DNA of 64,000 nucleotides, taken from contig CAKSAM010000012.1 in assembly GCA_934436245.1 (NCBI GenBank), positions 1-64,000 of the forward strand, written 5' to 3'. This stretch comes from an uncultured Acetatifactor sp. GTDB taxonomy: Bacteria > Bacillota > Clostridia > Lachnospirales > Lachnospiraceae. This document shows, piece after piece, positions 1 through 7,765 of the stretch. Position numbers and translations under genes: made by a program. How positions within the stretch are numbered: the first letter of the stretch is position 1; every line of letters begins with the position of its first letter. Below the pieces are notes generated by a model. That model was not told where the DNA came from. It saw nothing but the letters and a program-made list of their open reading frames with translations, and did not search any database.

Positions 1-400
1 GGGAAGCTTGTTTTGTTGCTGATACCCACGCTATGAAAAGTTTGTGGGTATGGGAAGCTTGTTTTGCTGCTGATACCAACGCTATGAAAAGTTTGAGGGT
101 ATGGGAAGCTTGTTTTGCTGCTGATACCCACGCTATCAAAAGTTTGAGGGTATGGGAAGCTTGTTTTGTTGCTGATACCCACGCTATGGAAAGTTTGAGG
201 GTATGGGAAGCTTGTTTTGTTGCTGATACCCACGCTATGAAAAGTTTGAGGGTATGAGTAGCTTGTTTTGTTGCTGATACCCATGCTATCAAAAGTTTGA
301 GGGTATGCGTAGCTTGCTTTGTTGCTGATACCCACGCTATGAAAAGTTTGAGGGTATGGGAAGCTTATTCTATTGCAGATACTCAAATTGTGAAAACCGG
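1..400. repeat. 51-bp tandem repeat array (7 full units plus a decayed eighth)
   Basis: Units begin at 1, 52, 103, 154, 205, 256 and 307 with an exact 51-bp period; an eighth unit from 358 decays after about 10 bp. Each unit carries an inverted repeat: ATACCCAC at 22-29 pairs with GTGGGTAT at 44-51 in unit 1, and ATACCC/GGGTAT in the others. Because 51 is divisible by 3, one frame stays open over several units (33-257), but it has no ribosome binding site and later units carry stops. I read this as non-coding repeat DNA. The array may extend beyond the left edge. Confidence 0.85.
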
Positions 401-456
401 AAGATATAACAAGGGATCTATATATTCTAAAATGTTCGTCGTGGGTGTTCTGTATT

Positions 457-687
457 TTGGGTCTATATAGAAAAACTGAGTTGTGAGATACTAAATTTGC
501 GATAAATAATGCATAAAAAGATGAATATGGGTCTATAGGAAAAAAACTGGCTCTGAGATACTCATTTTGAAGAAATTGAGTATCTGGCAGGCGAATTTTT
601 CGCTATAGACCCATATTGTTTAGTTTTTGTTTTTTACCTGTCCCCCAAAGTACATACAGGGAAATTTATCTTCTATAGACCCATGAA
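457..687. repeat. Cluster of four GGGTCTATAG motifs forming direct and inverted repeats
   Basis: Two direct copies (about 457-500 and 526-568) share TGGGTCTATA, an A-run, CTG and then GAGATACT. A third copy is inverted (CTATAGACCCATAT, 603-616) and is the exact complement of 526-539. The stretch 526-617 is therefore a ~92-bp imperfect palindrome. Its centre is a perfect 9-bp stem, AGATACTCA/TGAGTATCT, inside 555-584. A fourth inverted motif lies at 672-684. No ORF is plausible here. Origin unknown; it resembles decayed interspersed repeat DNA. Confidence 0.7.
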
Positions 688-703
688 GTTTTTCAAGAAA
701 TCA

Positions 704-881
704 GTAGCCCCGGCTGGGTATAAGAATAAGCAGTGCCGTAAGCAGACGTCGGTACCATAGCGTCCTAAGGGACGCATTGCGGTCGTACTGTGACCGCTTA
801 TGTACCGCTACGTTCTGCGACATGAGCGCATCGTACTAAAGCGCGAGCGTGCCGCGTTTCTTATACCCTGCCAAGGGCTAC
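704..881. other. GC-rich multi-hairpin element with long terminal inverted repeat
   Basis: The ends pair: GTAGCCC..GGC..GGGTATAAGAA (704-726) is complementary to TTCTTATACCC..GCC..GGGCTAC (858-881), giving stems of 12, 3 and 7 bp separated by small bulges. Inside are two compact hairpins, GCGTCC/GGACGC (760-775, loop TAAG) and GCGGTC/GACCGC (779-797), plus a possible longer-range GGTAC/GTACC pairing (751-755 with 802-806). It is markedly more GC-rich than its AT-rich flanks. It has no plausible ORF, ribosome binding site or terminator. It could be a MITE-like repeat or a structured RNA; I cannot tell which. Confidence 0.55.
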
Positions 882-929
882 GGGGATTAAATACAATTTT
901 CTTCACTAACTCTCAAGTTAGTTGAATAT

Positions 930-979
930 AGAACATAAAAAAAGCACCTACATGACGGTATAGGTGCTTTTGTATGTTC
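930..979 (-). terminator. Intrinsic terminator of rpsT
   Basis: AAAAGCACCTA (940-950) pairs with TAGGTGCTTTT (961-971). The stem is extended by AGAACATA/TATGTTCT at the outside. Read on the - strand, the hairpin ends in a run of seven or more T, 25-35 bp after the rpsT stop codon. Confidence 0.85.
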
Positions 980-1004
980 TAAATTCTGTATTGCCTCAAG
1001 AAAA

Positions 1005-1268
1005 TTAAGCCATTCCGTTAACAGCTTTGCTCAGACGGGAAACCTTTCTTGCAGCGTTGTTCTTATGGTAAACGCCCTTAGAAGTAGCCATCTCGATGGT
1101 TTTGGTTGCAGCAGCCAATTCAGCCTTTGCAGCTTCTTTGTCACCGTTCTCGATTGCAGCGTATACCTTCTTGATAGCGGTTTTAACGCCGGATCTGATA
1201 GCTTTGTTTCTGTCAGCTCTTGTGCGGGATACTAAAATTCTCTTTTTTGCAGATTTAATGTTAGCCAA
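1005..1268 (-). CDS. rpsT: 30S ribosomal protein S20
   Basis: S20 binds 16S rRNA in the small subunit body. The 87-aa product begins ANIKSAKKRI after the initiator and is rich in Lys/Arg and Ala, the normal size and composition for the family. I place the start at a TTG codon (complement of 1266-1268), not at the in-frame ATG 15 nt upstream. That ATG is part of ATGGAGGTG, whose GGAGG is an ideal Shine-Dalgarno 8 nt before the TTG, and S20 proteins start at this point. The gene is divergent from gpr, as in many Clostridia. It has its own promoter and terminator. Confidence 0.93.
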   Translation of the reverse strand: MANIKSAKKRILVSRTRADRNKAIRSGVKTAIKKVYAAIENGDKEAAKAELAAATKTIEMATSKGVYHKNNAARKVSRLSKAVNGMA

Positions 1269-1364
1269 GTCGTACACCTCCATAATGTATACAATAAAAT
1301 TATAATTAACAAGAAATGTTTCACTTTAGCCAGACACGGAAGACTAACGTAAACATACTATTGT

Positions 1365-1393
1365 AGTGTAGACAATCTGCCAGCTTTTGTCAA
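1365..1393 (-). promoter_or_regulatory. Sigma-A promoter of rpsT
   Basis: On the - strand, TTGACA (complement of 1388-1393), a 17-bp spacer and TACACT (complement of 1365-1370) match the housekeeping consensus closely. The promoter lies about 100 bp upstream of the rpsT TTG start. Confidence 0.75.
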
Positions 1394-1422
1394 TACATAT
1401 TTTGCGGATTTTTGCAAAAAAT

Positions 1423-1575
1423 GTAACTATTCAGAGCCGTGTAAATATCGTCAACTATTCGTCGAATGCTTGCATTCGAAAGAATAGTTTATGATATTTA
1501 TAGGACGAAGTAATCACATGAGCAAAAGGAAAGCTGCATAGCAGCGATTTTGCGAATGCGGTTTTGAATAGTTAC
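1423..1575. repeat. Palindromic interspersed element, copy 1 (with nested insertion)
   Basis: Terminal inverted repeats: GTAACTATTCAGAGCCG (1423-1439) against CGGTTTTGAATAGTTAC (1559-1575). The right part (1520-1575) aligns without gaps to the copy between rpsB and tsf (58744-58799). It contains the hairpin GCTGC-ATA-GCAGC (1533-1545) enclosed by GCAAAA/TTTTGC. Relative to the other copy, about 86 bp (1438-1523) are inserted, flanked by GAGC on both sides. The insertion itself holds a second palindrome. It lies upstream of gpr and outside the rpsT transcript. Confidence 0.75.
1443..1500. repeat. 58-bp near-perfect palindrome nested in the element
   Basis: Nested arms: AAATATC, AACTATTC and TCGAATGC on the left pair with GCATTCGA, GAATAGTT and GATATTT on the right, with a TT centre at about 1470-1471. 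Interruptions are only 1-3 nt. The AACTATTC/GAATAGTT layer matches the outer terminal repeats of the host element. There is no T-run after the hairpin, so it is not a typical terminator. Confidence 0.75.
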
Positions 1576-1640
1576 CAAAAAATATTATACAAAGCAATGC
1601 GCAAAACATTATGGATCAAGAAACAGTCAGGGGGTAAAAA

Positions 1641-2561
1641 ATGGAGACTTTTCAAATCAGAACTGACCTGGCTCTGGAGGCAAGAGAAAGCGTTAACGAG
1701 GAAGAAAGTAAGTTGCGTGGAGTATCGGTAGAGGAGCATTATGAGGAAGAGACAGACATTCGTATTACCAAAGTTACGATTGATACGAAAAATGCAGAAA
1801 AAATGCTTGGAAAACCAATGGGTGTCTATGTGACCATGGAAGCACCGGCGCTGGTGGAACCTGATGATGATTATCATCGGGAGATTTCGGAAGCATTGGC
1901 GGAAGAAGTGTTGAAAATGATGCCCGGGGAACCGGAGGAATTGTCTGTTTTAGTGGTAGGACTGGGAAACCGGGAGGTGACAGCCGATGCGTTGGGACCG
2001 CAGGTAGTAGATAATCTGCTGATCACAAGACATGTTGTCAGAGCTTATGGCAAGGCCGCTTATAATTGCACCAGAATGAACCTTGTCAGCAGCATTGAAC
2101 CCGGAGTGATGGCAAAAACGGGGATGGAGACGGCTGAAATCATAAGCGGTGTAGTCAAGGAGACTGAACCGGATGCACTCATTGTGATAGATGCATTGGC
2201 TGCCCGCAGTACTAAGAGACTGAACCGGACGATTCAGATCACCAATACGGGAATACAGCCGGGATCAGGAGTGGGGAATCATCGAAACGCACTGACGGAA
2301 GAGACTCTGGGGGTTCCCGTGATCGCCATAGGCATTCCGACGGTGGTGGATGCGGCCACAATTGTGGGAGATGCATTGGAAAAACTGATGAGTGGCGAGA
2401 AGGAGTTTGATGCTGTGAAGTACATGGGGCAGCACAGAATGGCTTTGGCGGAATTGAATAATATGTATATGACAGGAAAAGATATTGATTCTGTGATCAA
2501 AAGAGTCAGTTACACGGTATCTGAGGGAATCAATATTGCTATGGAAAAAAACTGGGCGTAA
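1641..2561 (+). CDS. gpr: Germination protease GPR (spore endopeptidase)
   Basis: GPR degrades the small acid-soluble DNA-binding proteins of the spore core during germination. The 306-aa product has the family's N-terminal RTDLALEA stretch, which in this family lies in the removable propeptide and mimics the SASP cleavage site. It also has the aspartyl-type core motifs VGLGN..TADALGP and VIDALAAR of peptidase family A25. Length is normal. The ATG follows GGGGG with a short A-rich spacer. It is divergent from rpsT and followed 35 nt later by spoIIP, the usual clostridial order. It shows that the organism forms spores. Confidence 0.95.
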   Translation: METFQIRTDLALEARESVNEEESKLRGVSVEEHYEEETDIRITKVTIDTKNAEKMLGKPMGVYVTMEAPALVEPDDDYHREISEALAEEVLKMMPGEPEELSVLVVGLGNREVTADALGPQVVDNLLITRHVVRAYGKAAYNCTRMNLVSSIEPGVMAKTGMETAEIISGVVKETEPDALIVIDALAARSTKRLNRTIQITNTGIQPGSGVGNHRNALTEETLGVPVIAIGIPTVVDAATIVGDALEKLMSGEKEFDAVKYMGQHRMALAELNNMYMTGKDIDSVIKRVSYTVSEGINIAMEKNWA

Positions 2562-2596
2562 CTGCATATATATAAGGAGACCATGCCGGAAGGGGA

Positions 2597-3751
2597 GTGG
2601 AAACCGTTAAAGACACGAAAAGTATCAGGAACAGGATCGTAATACTGCTTATGAGCATATGCCTGGGAGCCTTTATGCTGGATGTTGGTGAAAATGAATT
2701 TCCGTTTTTTGCGTATGTGAGAATCTGTAAAAAAGCGGAAACAGGATCCGGCTTTCTACTGGAACAGACGTTGAGAGAAACCATTCCCCTGTTGGAATAT
2801 GGATATAGGTCGGAAAAAGGGCCACAGAATCCGGAGAATGAGACAACCTGCCGGACATTGACGACGGAAGATCTGATCAGTGAGGAAATTATAAGCTCCA
2901 GGGAAGATATGGCTTCACAGCAGACGACGGATTCTTCGCAGGAGCCCCCAAGCCTTACAACAGAAAATTTTATCCCGGCGACACAGCAGGTGGAGATTGA
3001 CCTTGCACAGTTGACGGATTATGAGACGCTGGTCCGAAATTTTTATGCCATAGATGCCAACACCATGGTGGGAAGTGATCAACTGTCCGTGAATCAGTTT
3101 CTGGATATGGACATGACACTTCCCCAGGAAGGCGGGAAACCACAAATTCTGATTTATCATACGCATTCTCAGGAAGCTTTTGCGGATTCTGTACCGGGTG
3201 ACATTAATACCGGGATTGTAGGAGTAGGAGAATACCTGACAAAAGTGCTGACAGAACAATATGGGTACCAAGTGCTTCATCACACTGGCCAATATGATGT
3301 GGAGACAAGGGACAATGCATATTCAAGAGCGCTTCCAGCGGTGGAGCAGATTCTGGAGGAAAATCCTTCCATACAGGTGATCATAGATCTACATAGGGAT
3401 GAGGTGGCGGAAGGCACCAGACTGGTAACCGAGCTGGGAGGAAGACCAACTGCGAAATTTATGTTCTTTAACGGACTCAGTCGTACCCGGAAAACAGGAA
3501 ATATTGATTATCTTTACAATGAAAACCAGGAGGCAAACCTGGCATTTTCTTTTCAGATGCAGTTAAAAGCGGCGGAATATTATCCGGGACTGACACGAAG
3601 GATTTATCTGAAGGGCTATCGTTATAATATGCATCTGCGTCCCCGGACACTGCTGGTGGAGCTTGGGGCGCAAAACAATACCTTTGAGGAGGCAAAAAAT
3701 GCCTGCGACCCGCTGGCACATATTCTGGATCTGGTGTTACAGGGAGAATAG
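2597..3751 (+). CDS. spoIIP: Stage II sporulation protein P (SpoIIP), cell-wall amidase
   Basis: SpoIIP is a membrane-anchored N-acetylmuramoyl-L-alanine amidase/endopeptidase that works with SpoIID and SpoIIM to thin septal peptidoglycan during engulfment. A single N-terminal membrane segment spans about residues 12-30. The catalytic domain starts near residue 182, with the zinc-site motifs HTHSQE (H190, E193) and DLHRD (about 254-258); a late E sits in LLVELG. Residues 75-130 are a variable Ser/Thr/Glu-rich linker. The start is GTG at 2597, directly after a GGAAGGGGA run, so spacing is tight. An ATG at 2583 behind AAGGAGA is out of frame and stops after 19 codons. The start is therefore less certain than the identity. 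Confidence 0.9.
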   Translation: METVKDTKSIRNRIVILLMSICLGAFMLDVGENEFPFFAYVRICKKAETGSGFLLEQTLRETIPLLEYGYRSEKGPQNPENETTCRTLTTEDLISEEIISSREDMASQQTTDSSQEPPSLTTENFIPATQQVEIDLAQLTDYETLVRNFYAIDANTMVGSDQLSVNQFLDMDMTLPQEGGKPQILIYHTHSQEAFADSVPGDINTGIVGVGEYLTKVLTEQYGYQVLHHTGQYDVETRDNAYSRALPAVEQILEENPSIQVIIDLHRDEVAEGTRLVTELGGRPTAKFMFFNGLSRTRKTGNIDYLYNENQEANLAFSFQMQLKAAEYYPGLTRRIYLKGYRYNMHLRPRTLLVELGAQNNTFEEAKNACDPLAHILDLVLQGE

Positions 3752-3786
3752 GGAAGGAATCGTGAGAAGGAATCGAAGCAAAAACA

Positions 3787-3816
3787 TAGACAAGAATGCG
3801 GAATTTATGCTACAAT
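3787..3816 (+). promoter_or_regulatory. Possible sigma-A promoter upstream of lepA
   Basis: TAGACA (3787-3792), an 18-bp spacer and TACAAT (3811-3816) lie 38 bp before the lepA start. The -35 box has one mismatch. lepA-hemW may therefore be transcribed separately from the sporulation genes upstream. Confidence 0.45.
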
Positions 3817-3853
3817 CGTTAAATGCAAGAATATGTCAGGAATGGAGATTAGT

Positions 3854-5671
3854 ATGGCAGCGATAGATCAGAGCAAAATCCGCAATTTTTGTATTGTGGC
3901 ACATATAGATCACGGAAAATCCACGTTGGCAGACCGCATTATTGAAAAAACAGGTCTGCTGACCAGCAGAGAAATGCAGGCACAGGTTCTGGATAATATG
4001 GATCTCGAAAGAGAACGCGGCATTACGATCAAGGCACAGGCAGTACGTACCGTATATAAAGCGCAGGATGGAGAAGAGTATATTTTTAATCTCATTGATA
4101 CTCCGGGACATGTAGACTTTAATTATGAAGTAAGCAGATCCCTGGCGGCCTGTGATGGAGCGATTCTGGTAGTGGATGCGGCGCAGGGGATTGAGGCACA
4201 GACACTGGCGAATGTTTATCTGGCGCTGGATCATGATCTGGATGTATTTCCGGTCATCAATAAAATTGATCTGCCCAGCGCAGATCCCCAGAGAGTCATT
4301 GAAGAGATCGAGGATGTCATCGGTATCGAAGCACAGGATGCACCGTTGATCTCAGCCAAGAATGGCATCGGCATTGAAGAAGTACTGGAACAGATTGTGA
4401 AAAAGATCCCGGCACCCAAGGGAGATCCCACAAATCCCCTGCAGGCTTTGATTTTTGATTCTGTATATGATTCCTATAAAGGCGTTATCATTTTTTGCCG
4501 TGTGATGGAAGGTACTGTGAAAAAAGGAACCATGATCCGCATGATGGCAACCGGCGCAAAAGAAGAAGTGGTGGAAGTCGGCTATTTCGGAGCCGGACAG
4601 TTTATCCCCTGCGACGAACTTTCCGCTGGTATGGTAGGCTATATCACAGCATCTATCAAAAATGTAAAAGATACAGCAGTAGGCGATACAGTGACGGATG
4701 ATAATAACCCCTGTGCAGAACCTTTGCCCGGATATAAACAGGTGCAGTCCATGGTGTATTGCGGATTATATCCTGCAGACGGCTCGAAATATCCGGATCT
4801 GAGAGATGCCCTGGAAAAATTACAGCTCAATGATGCGTCCCTGTTCTATGAGCCGGAGACCTCTGTGGCATTGGGCTTCGGATTCCGCTGCGGATTCCTG
4901 GGACTGTTACATCTGGAGATCATTCAGGAGCGGCTGGAGCGAGAGTACAATCTTGATCTGGTGACCACGGCACCCGGCGTTGTCTATAAGGTACACAAGA
5001 CCAACGGGGAAGTGATAGAGCTGACCAATCCCTCCAATCTGCCGGATCCTTCTGAAATCGAATATATGGAAGAACCGGTAGTAAATGCGGAGATCATGGT
5101 GACTTCTGAATTTATCGGTTCCATCATGGAGCTTTGTCAGGAACGACGGGGCAAATACCTTGGCATGGAATATATTGAAGGCACCAGAGCATTGTTAAAA
5201 TATGAGCTGCCCTTAAACGAGATCATTTATGATTTCTTTGATGCATTAAAGTCCCGTTCCAGAGGATATGCTTCCTTTGACTATGATCTGAAGGGATACG
5301 AAAGATCCAGCCTCGTAAAGCTGGATATCCTGATCAACAGAGAGGAAGTGGACGCCCTGTCCTTTATCGTATGTGCAGAATCTGCCTATGAAAGAGGCCG
5401 TAAGATGTGTGAAAAGCTGAAGGATGAGATCCCCAGACATCTGTTCGAGATTCCCATTCAGGCAGCCATCGGCGGCAAGGTCATTGCCAGAGAGACAGTA
5501 AAAGCCATGCGTAAGGATGTGCTTGCAAAGTGTTATGGTGGTGATATTACCCGTAAGAAAAAGCTGTTGGAAAAGCAGAAAGAGGGTAAAAAACGTATGC
5601 GCCAGTTTGGCAATGTAGAGATTCCGCAGAAGGCATTCATGAGTGTTTTGAAGCTGGATGATAAAAAATAA
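3854..5671 (+). CDS. lepA: Elongation factor 4 (LepA), ribosome-dependent GTPase
   Basis: LepA binds the ribosome and influences translocation and initiation. The 605-aa product has the translational GTPase motifs AHIDHGKST (residues 16-24), DTPGH and NKID near the N-terminus. The C-terminal half has the LepA-specific features, ending in a basic tail ([15 protein letters not shown]). Length is typical. I start at ATG 3854 ([10 protein letters not shown]) rather than the in-frame ATG 21 nt upstream, because GGAG lies 6-7 nt before it. It is followed closely by hemW, the standard order in Firmicutes. Confidence 0.96.
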   Translation: MAAIDQSKIRNFCIVAHIDHGKSTLADRIIEKTGLLTSREMQAQVLDNMDLERERGITIKAQAVRTVYKAQDGEEYIFNLIDTPGHVDFNYEVSRSLAACDGAILVVDAAQGIEAQTLANVYLALDHDLDVFPVINKIDLPSADPQRVIEEIEDVIGIEAQDAPLISAKNGIGIEEVLEQIVKKIPAPKGDPTNPLQALIFDSVYDSYKGVIIFCRVMEGTVKKGTMIRMMATGAKEEVVEVGYFGAGQFIPCDELSAGMVGYITASIKNVKDTAVGDTVTDDNNPCAEPLPGYKQVQSMVYCGLYPADGSKYPDLRDALEKLQLNDASLFYEPETSVALGFGFRCGFLGLLHLEIIQERLEREYNLDLVTTAPGVVYKVHKTNGEVIELTNPSNLPDPSEIEYMEEPVVNAEIMVTSEFIGSIMELCQERRGKYLGMEYIEGTRALLKYELPLNEIIYDFFDALKSRSRGYASFDYDLKGYERSSLVKLDILINREEVDALSFIVCAESAYERGRKMCEKLKDEIPRHLFEIPIQAAIGGKVIARETVKAMRKDVLAKCYGGDITRKKKLLEKQKEGKKRMRQFGNVEIPQKAFMSVLKLDDKK

Positions 5672-5708
5672 GCAAATGGATAGAGAAGTTTAGGAGCAAT
5701 ATGAAAAT

Positions 5709-6863
5709 ATGAATCAGAAGGAACTGGAACTATATATTCATATTCCCTTTTGTGTAAAAAAGTGCAGCTATTGTGATTTCCTGTCTGCCCCTGCTACGGA
5801 GCAGACCAGGGAAGCCTATATGGCTGCACTTTTTGCAGAGATCAGGGGAAACGCAGAAAAGTACAGGGAACGGATTGTGACGACGATATTTATCGGCGGC
5901 GGAACTCCTTCCCTGTTGTCAGGCAGGACGGTGATACAGCTGATGGCGGAGCTTCAAAAAAGCTTTTGTGTGGCGGAGAATGCAGAGATTACCATGGAAG
6001 TGAATCCGGGCACAGTAACCACGGAAAAGCTTCAGGATTTTCGCAAAGCCGGTATCAATAGAATCAGCATCGGCATGCAGTCAGCACAGGAACCGGAATT
6101 GAAAATGCTGGGAAGGATCCATGATTTTGACTGTTTTTGCAGGGGATACCGGGAGGCGGTGGAGGCCGGATATGAGAATATCAATGTAGACATTATGAGT
6201 GGGCTGCCGGGACAGACCATGGAGACTTACCGGGATACGTTGGAAAAGGTCTTGCATCTTTCCCCTGTGCCGCAGCATATATCAGCGTACAGCCTGATCG
6301 TGGAAGAGGGGACTCCGTTTGCCACTATGAAGGAAAAAGGAGAACTGCCCCTGCCGGAGGAAGATACGGAACGGGCCATGTATGAGGAGACCATAGAGGT
6401 GCTGGCACAGTATGGATTCCGACGTTACGAAATATCCAATTATGCCAGGAAAGGGTACGAATGCAGGCACAATGTGGGCTATTGGATCCGCAGAGATTAT
6501 CTGGGACTTGGCATCGGAGCGGCCTCGCTGGTGGACAACAGGAGATTTCAGAACGGAAGGGATCTTGCCGCATATCTGGAACATCCGCTGGATTGCAGAG
6601 AAGAAGAGCAGATACTTACGGTGAAAGAACAGATGGAAGAGACTATGTTTTTAGGCTTACGTCTGACAAGAGGCGTGTCCTATGAGAACTTTGAGAAAAA
6701 GTTTGGAAGATCCTTGGAAGAGGTCTATGGTGCGGTGATCGCACAAAATATTGCGGACGGATTACTTACTGTCAGGTGTGAGGAAACGGGAGAGCATTTC
6801 CTGGCTCTTACGGGCAGGGGGCTGGATCTGGGCAATTATGTGATGGCACAGTTTTTATTCTGA
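5709..6863 (+). CDS. hemW: Radical SAM heme chaperone HemW
   Basis: HemW is a HemN-like radical SAM protein that binds heme and is thought to deliver it to apoproteins; it is not the coproporphyrinogen oxidase itself. The 384-aa sequence has the [4Fe-4S]/SAM motif at C15-x3-C19-x2-C22 (IPFCVKKCSYCDF), then the GGGTPS motif near residue 60 and a HemN C-terminal domain (about 300-375). HemW members lack the extra N-terminal residues of true HemN, which fits here. It sits 37 nt after lepA. The ATG at 5701 is out of frame and stops at once. SD AGGAG lies about 12 nt upstream. Confidence 0.93.
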   Translation: MNQKELELYIHIPFCVKKCSYCDFLSAPATEQTREAYMAALFAEIRGNAEKYRERIVTTIFIGGGTPSLLSGRTVIQLMAELQKSFCVAENAEITMEVNPGTVTTEKLQDFRKAGINRISIGMQSAQEPELKMLGRIHDFDCFCRGYREAVEAGYENINVDIMSGLPGQTMETYRDTLEKVLHLSPVPQHISAYSLIVEEGTPFATMKEKGELPLPEEDTERAMYEETIEVLAQYGFRRYEISNYARKGYECRHNVGYWIRRDYLGLGIGAASLVDNRRFQNGRDLAAYLEHPLDCREEEQILTVKEQMEETMFLGLRLTRGVSYENFEKKFGRSLEEVYGAVIAQNIADGLLTVRCEETGEHFLALTGRGLDLGNYVMAQFLF

Positions 6864-6943
6864 GAATCCCGTAAGACTGACAGGCACTTGTGGACAGAAA
6901 AACACATAAACTATCATAAGCAACTGTCCCACGGAGGTGCCTT

Positions 6944-7579
6944 TTGAAGACCTTTCAGCAGCCATTAACCGCGGAGGAAGAAGCTTATTATATCCGTTTG
7001 CTCAGAGAAGGTACCGTGGAAGAATCCAGACAGGCCAAAGAAATCCTGGTGGAGAGAAATTTGCGTCTGGTGGCACACATCGCAAAAAAATACCAGAATA
7101 TCGAAGAGGATATGGAAGATCTGATCTCTATAGGGTGCATTGGTCTGATCAAGGCAGTGAATTCTTTTGATTCCGGAAAAGGGAGACTTGCGACATACGC
7201 CTGCAGATGTATTGATAATGAACTGTTGATGATGCTGCGCAGCCGCAAGAAGCTTTCCAGGGAAGTATCTTTATATGAGCCCATCGGTCAGGATAAAGAA
7301 GGAAATGCCATACATTTGCTGGATATCATTCAGGAAAAGCAGAAAGATGTGGTGGAGGATCTGGAGCTGGGAAGAAATATAAAGAGGCTGTTCCTGGCAC
7401 TGGAGCAATGTCTGACAGAAAGAGAATACCGGATTATTGTATTGCGTTATGGGATCCTCGGCCGGAAAGAACACACACAGCAGGCAGTGGGAGAACTGCT
7501 TGGAATTTCCAGAAGTTATGTGTCACGCATGGAAAAAAGAGCCCTTCATAAGCTGGCGAAGGAGCTTCAGGAGGATTAA
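6944..7579 (+). CDS. sigK: RNA polymerase sporulation sigma factor SigK (no pro-sequence)
   Basis: Sigma-K directs late mother-cell gene expression in sporulation. The 211-aa product has region 2 (NLRLVAHIAKKY through ATYACRCIDNELLM), the SigK-like EVSLYEPIGQDKEGN stretch and region 4 with a helix-turn-helix (GELLGISRSYVSRMEKRAL). The start is TTG at 6944, with GGAGG ending 6 nt before it. This start leaves only about seven residues ahead of QPLTAEEE, so the ~20-residue inhibitory pro-sequence of Bacillus pro-SigK is absent. The reading frame is whole and not interrupted by a skin element. SigE is an alternative paralogue, but the DPIGQDKEGN-like motif favours SigK. Confidence 0.87.
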   Translation: MKTFQQPLTAEEEAYYIRLLREGTVEESRQAKEILVERNLRLVAHIAKKYQNIEEDMEDLISIGCIGLIKAVNSFDSGKGRLATYACRCIDNELLMMLRSRKKLSREVSLYEPIGQDKEGNAIHLLDIIQEKQKDVVEDLELGRNIKRLFLALEQCLTEREYRIIVLRYGILGRKEHTQQAVGELLGISRSYVSRMEKRALHKLAKELQED

Positions 7580-7587
7580 ACACAATC

Positions 7588-7616
7588 TTGTCAATTTATG
7601 GACACTGTGATATATT
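7588..7616 (+). promoter_or_regulatory. Sigma-A promoter upstream of the HD-domain gene
   Basis: TTGTCA (7588-7593), a 17-bp spacer and TATATT (7611-7616). Predicted initiation near 7623 gives an untranslated leader of about 140 nt. The leader contains an imperfect hairpin, ACAGTTTCC/GGAAGCTGT, within 7660-7695. No known riboswitch was recognised in it. Confidence 0.6.
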
Positions 7617-7765
7617 TATTTCTATAAGTGAGAATCCGGACTCTTAAGGATTATGACAAACAGTTTCCTCTTTTACAAACGGGAAGCTGTCTGACCTTAA
7701 TTCCGGGTATTGGGGTGTTAGATATCGGGAGATATTACGATTCGATAAAAGGGGGATAACAAAAG

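Noticed and set aside
33..257. 74-aa ORF with 17-residue repeats over the 51-bp array
   Set aside because: Open only because the period is a multiple of three; no ribosome binding site, ends inside the array, and later units contain stops.
1..400. CRISPR array
   Set aside because: The repeats are contiguous 51-bp units with no unique spacers, and no cas genes are present.
2583..2642. 19-codon upstream ORF before spoIIP behind AAGGAGA
   Set aside because: Spacing to the SD is only 2 nt and there is no sign of conservation; it overlaps the spoIIP start region out of frame.
7623..7765. c-di-GMP riboswitch in the HD-gene leader
   Set aside because: None of the conserved GEMM-I or GEMM-II core sequences are visible.
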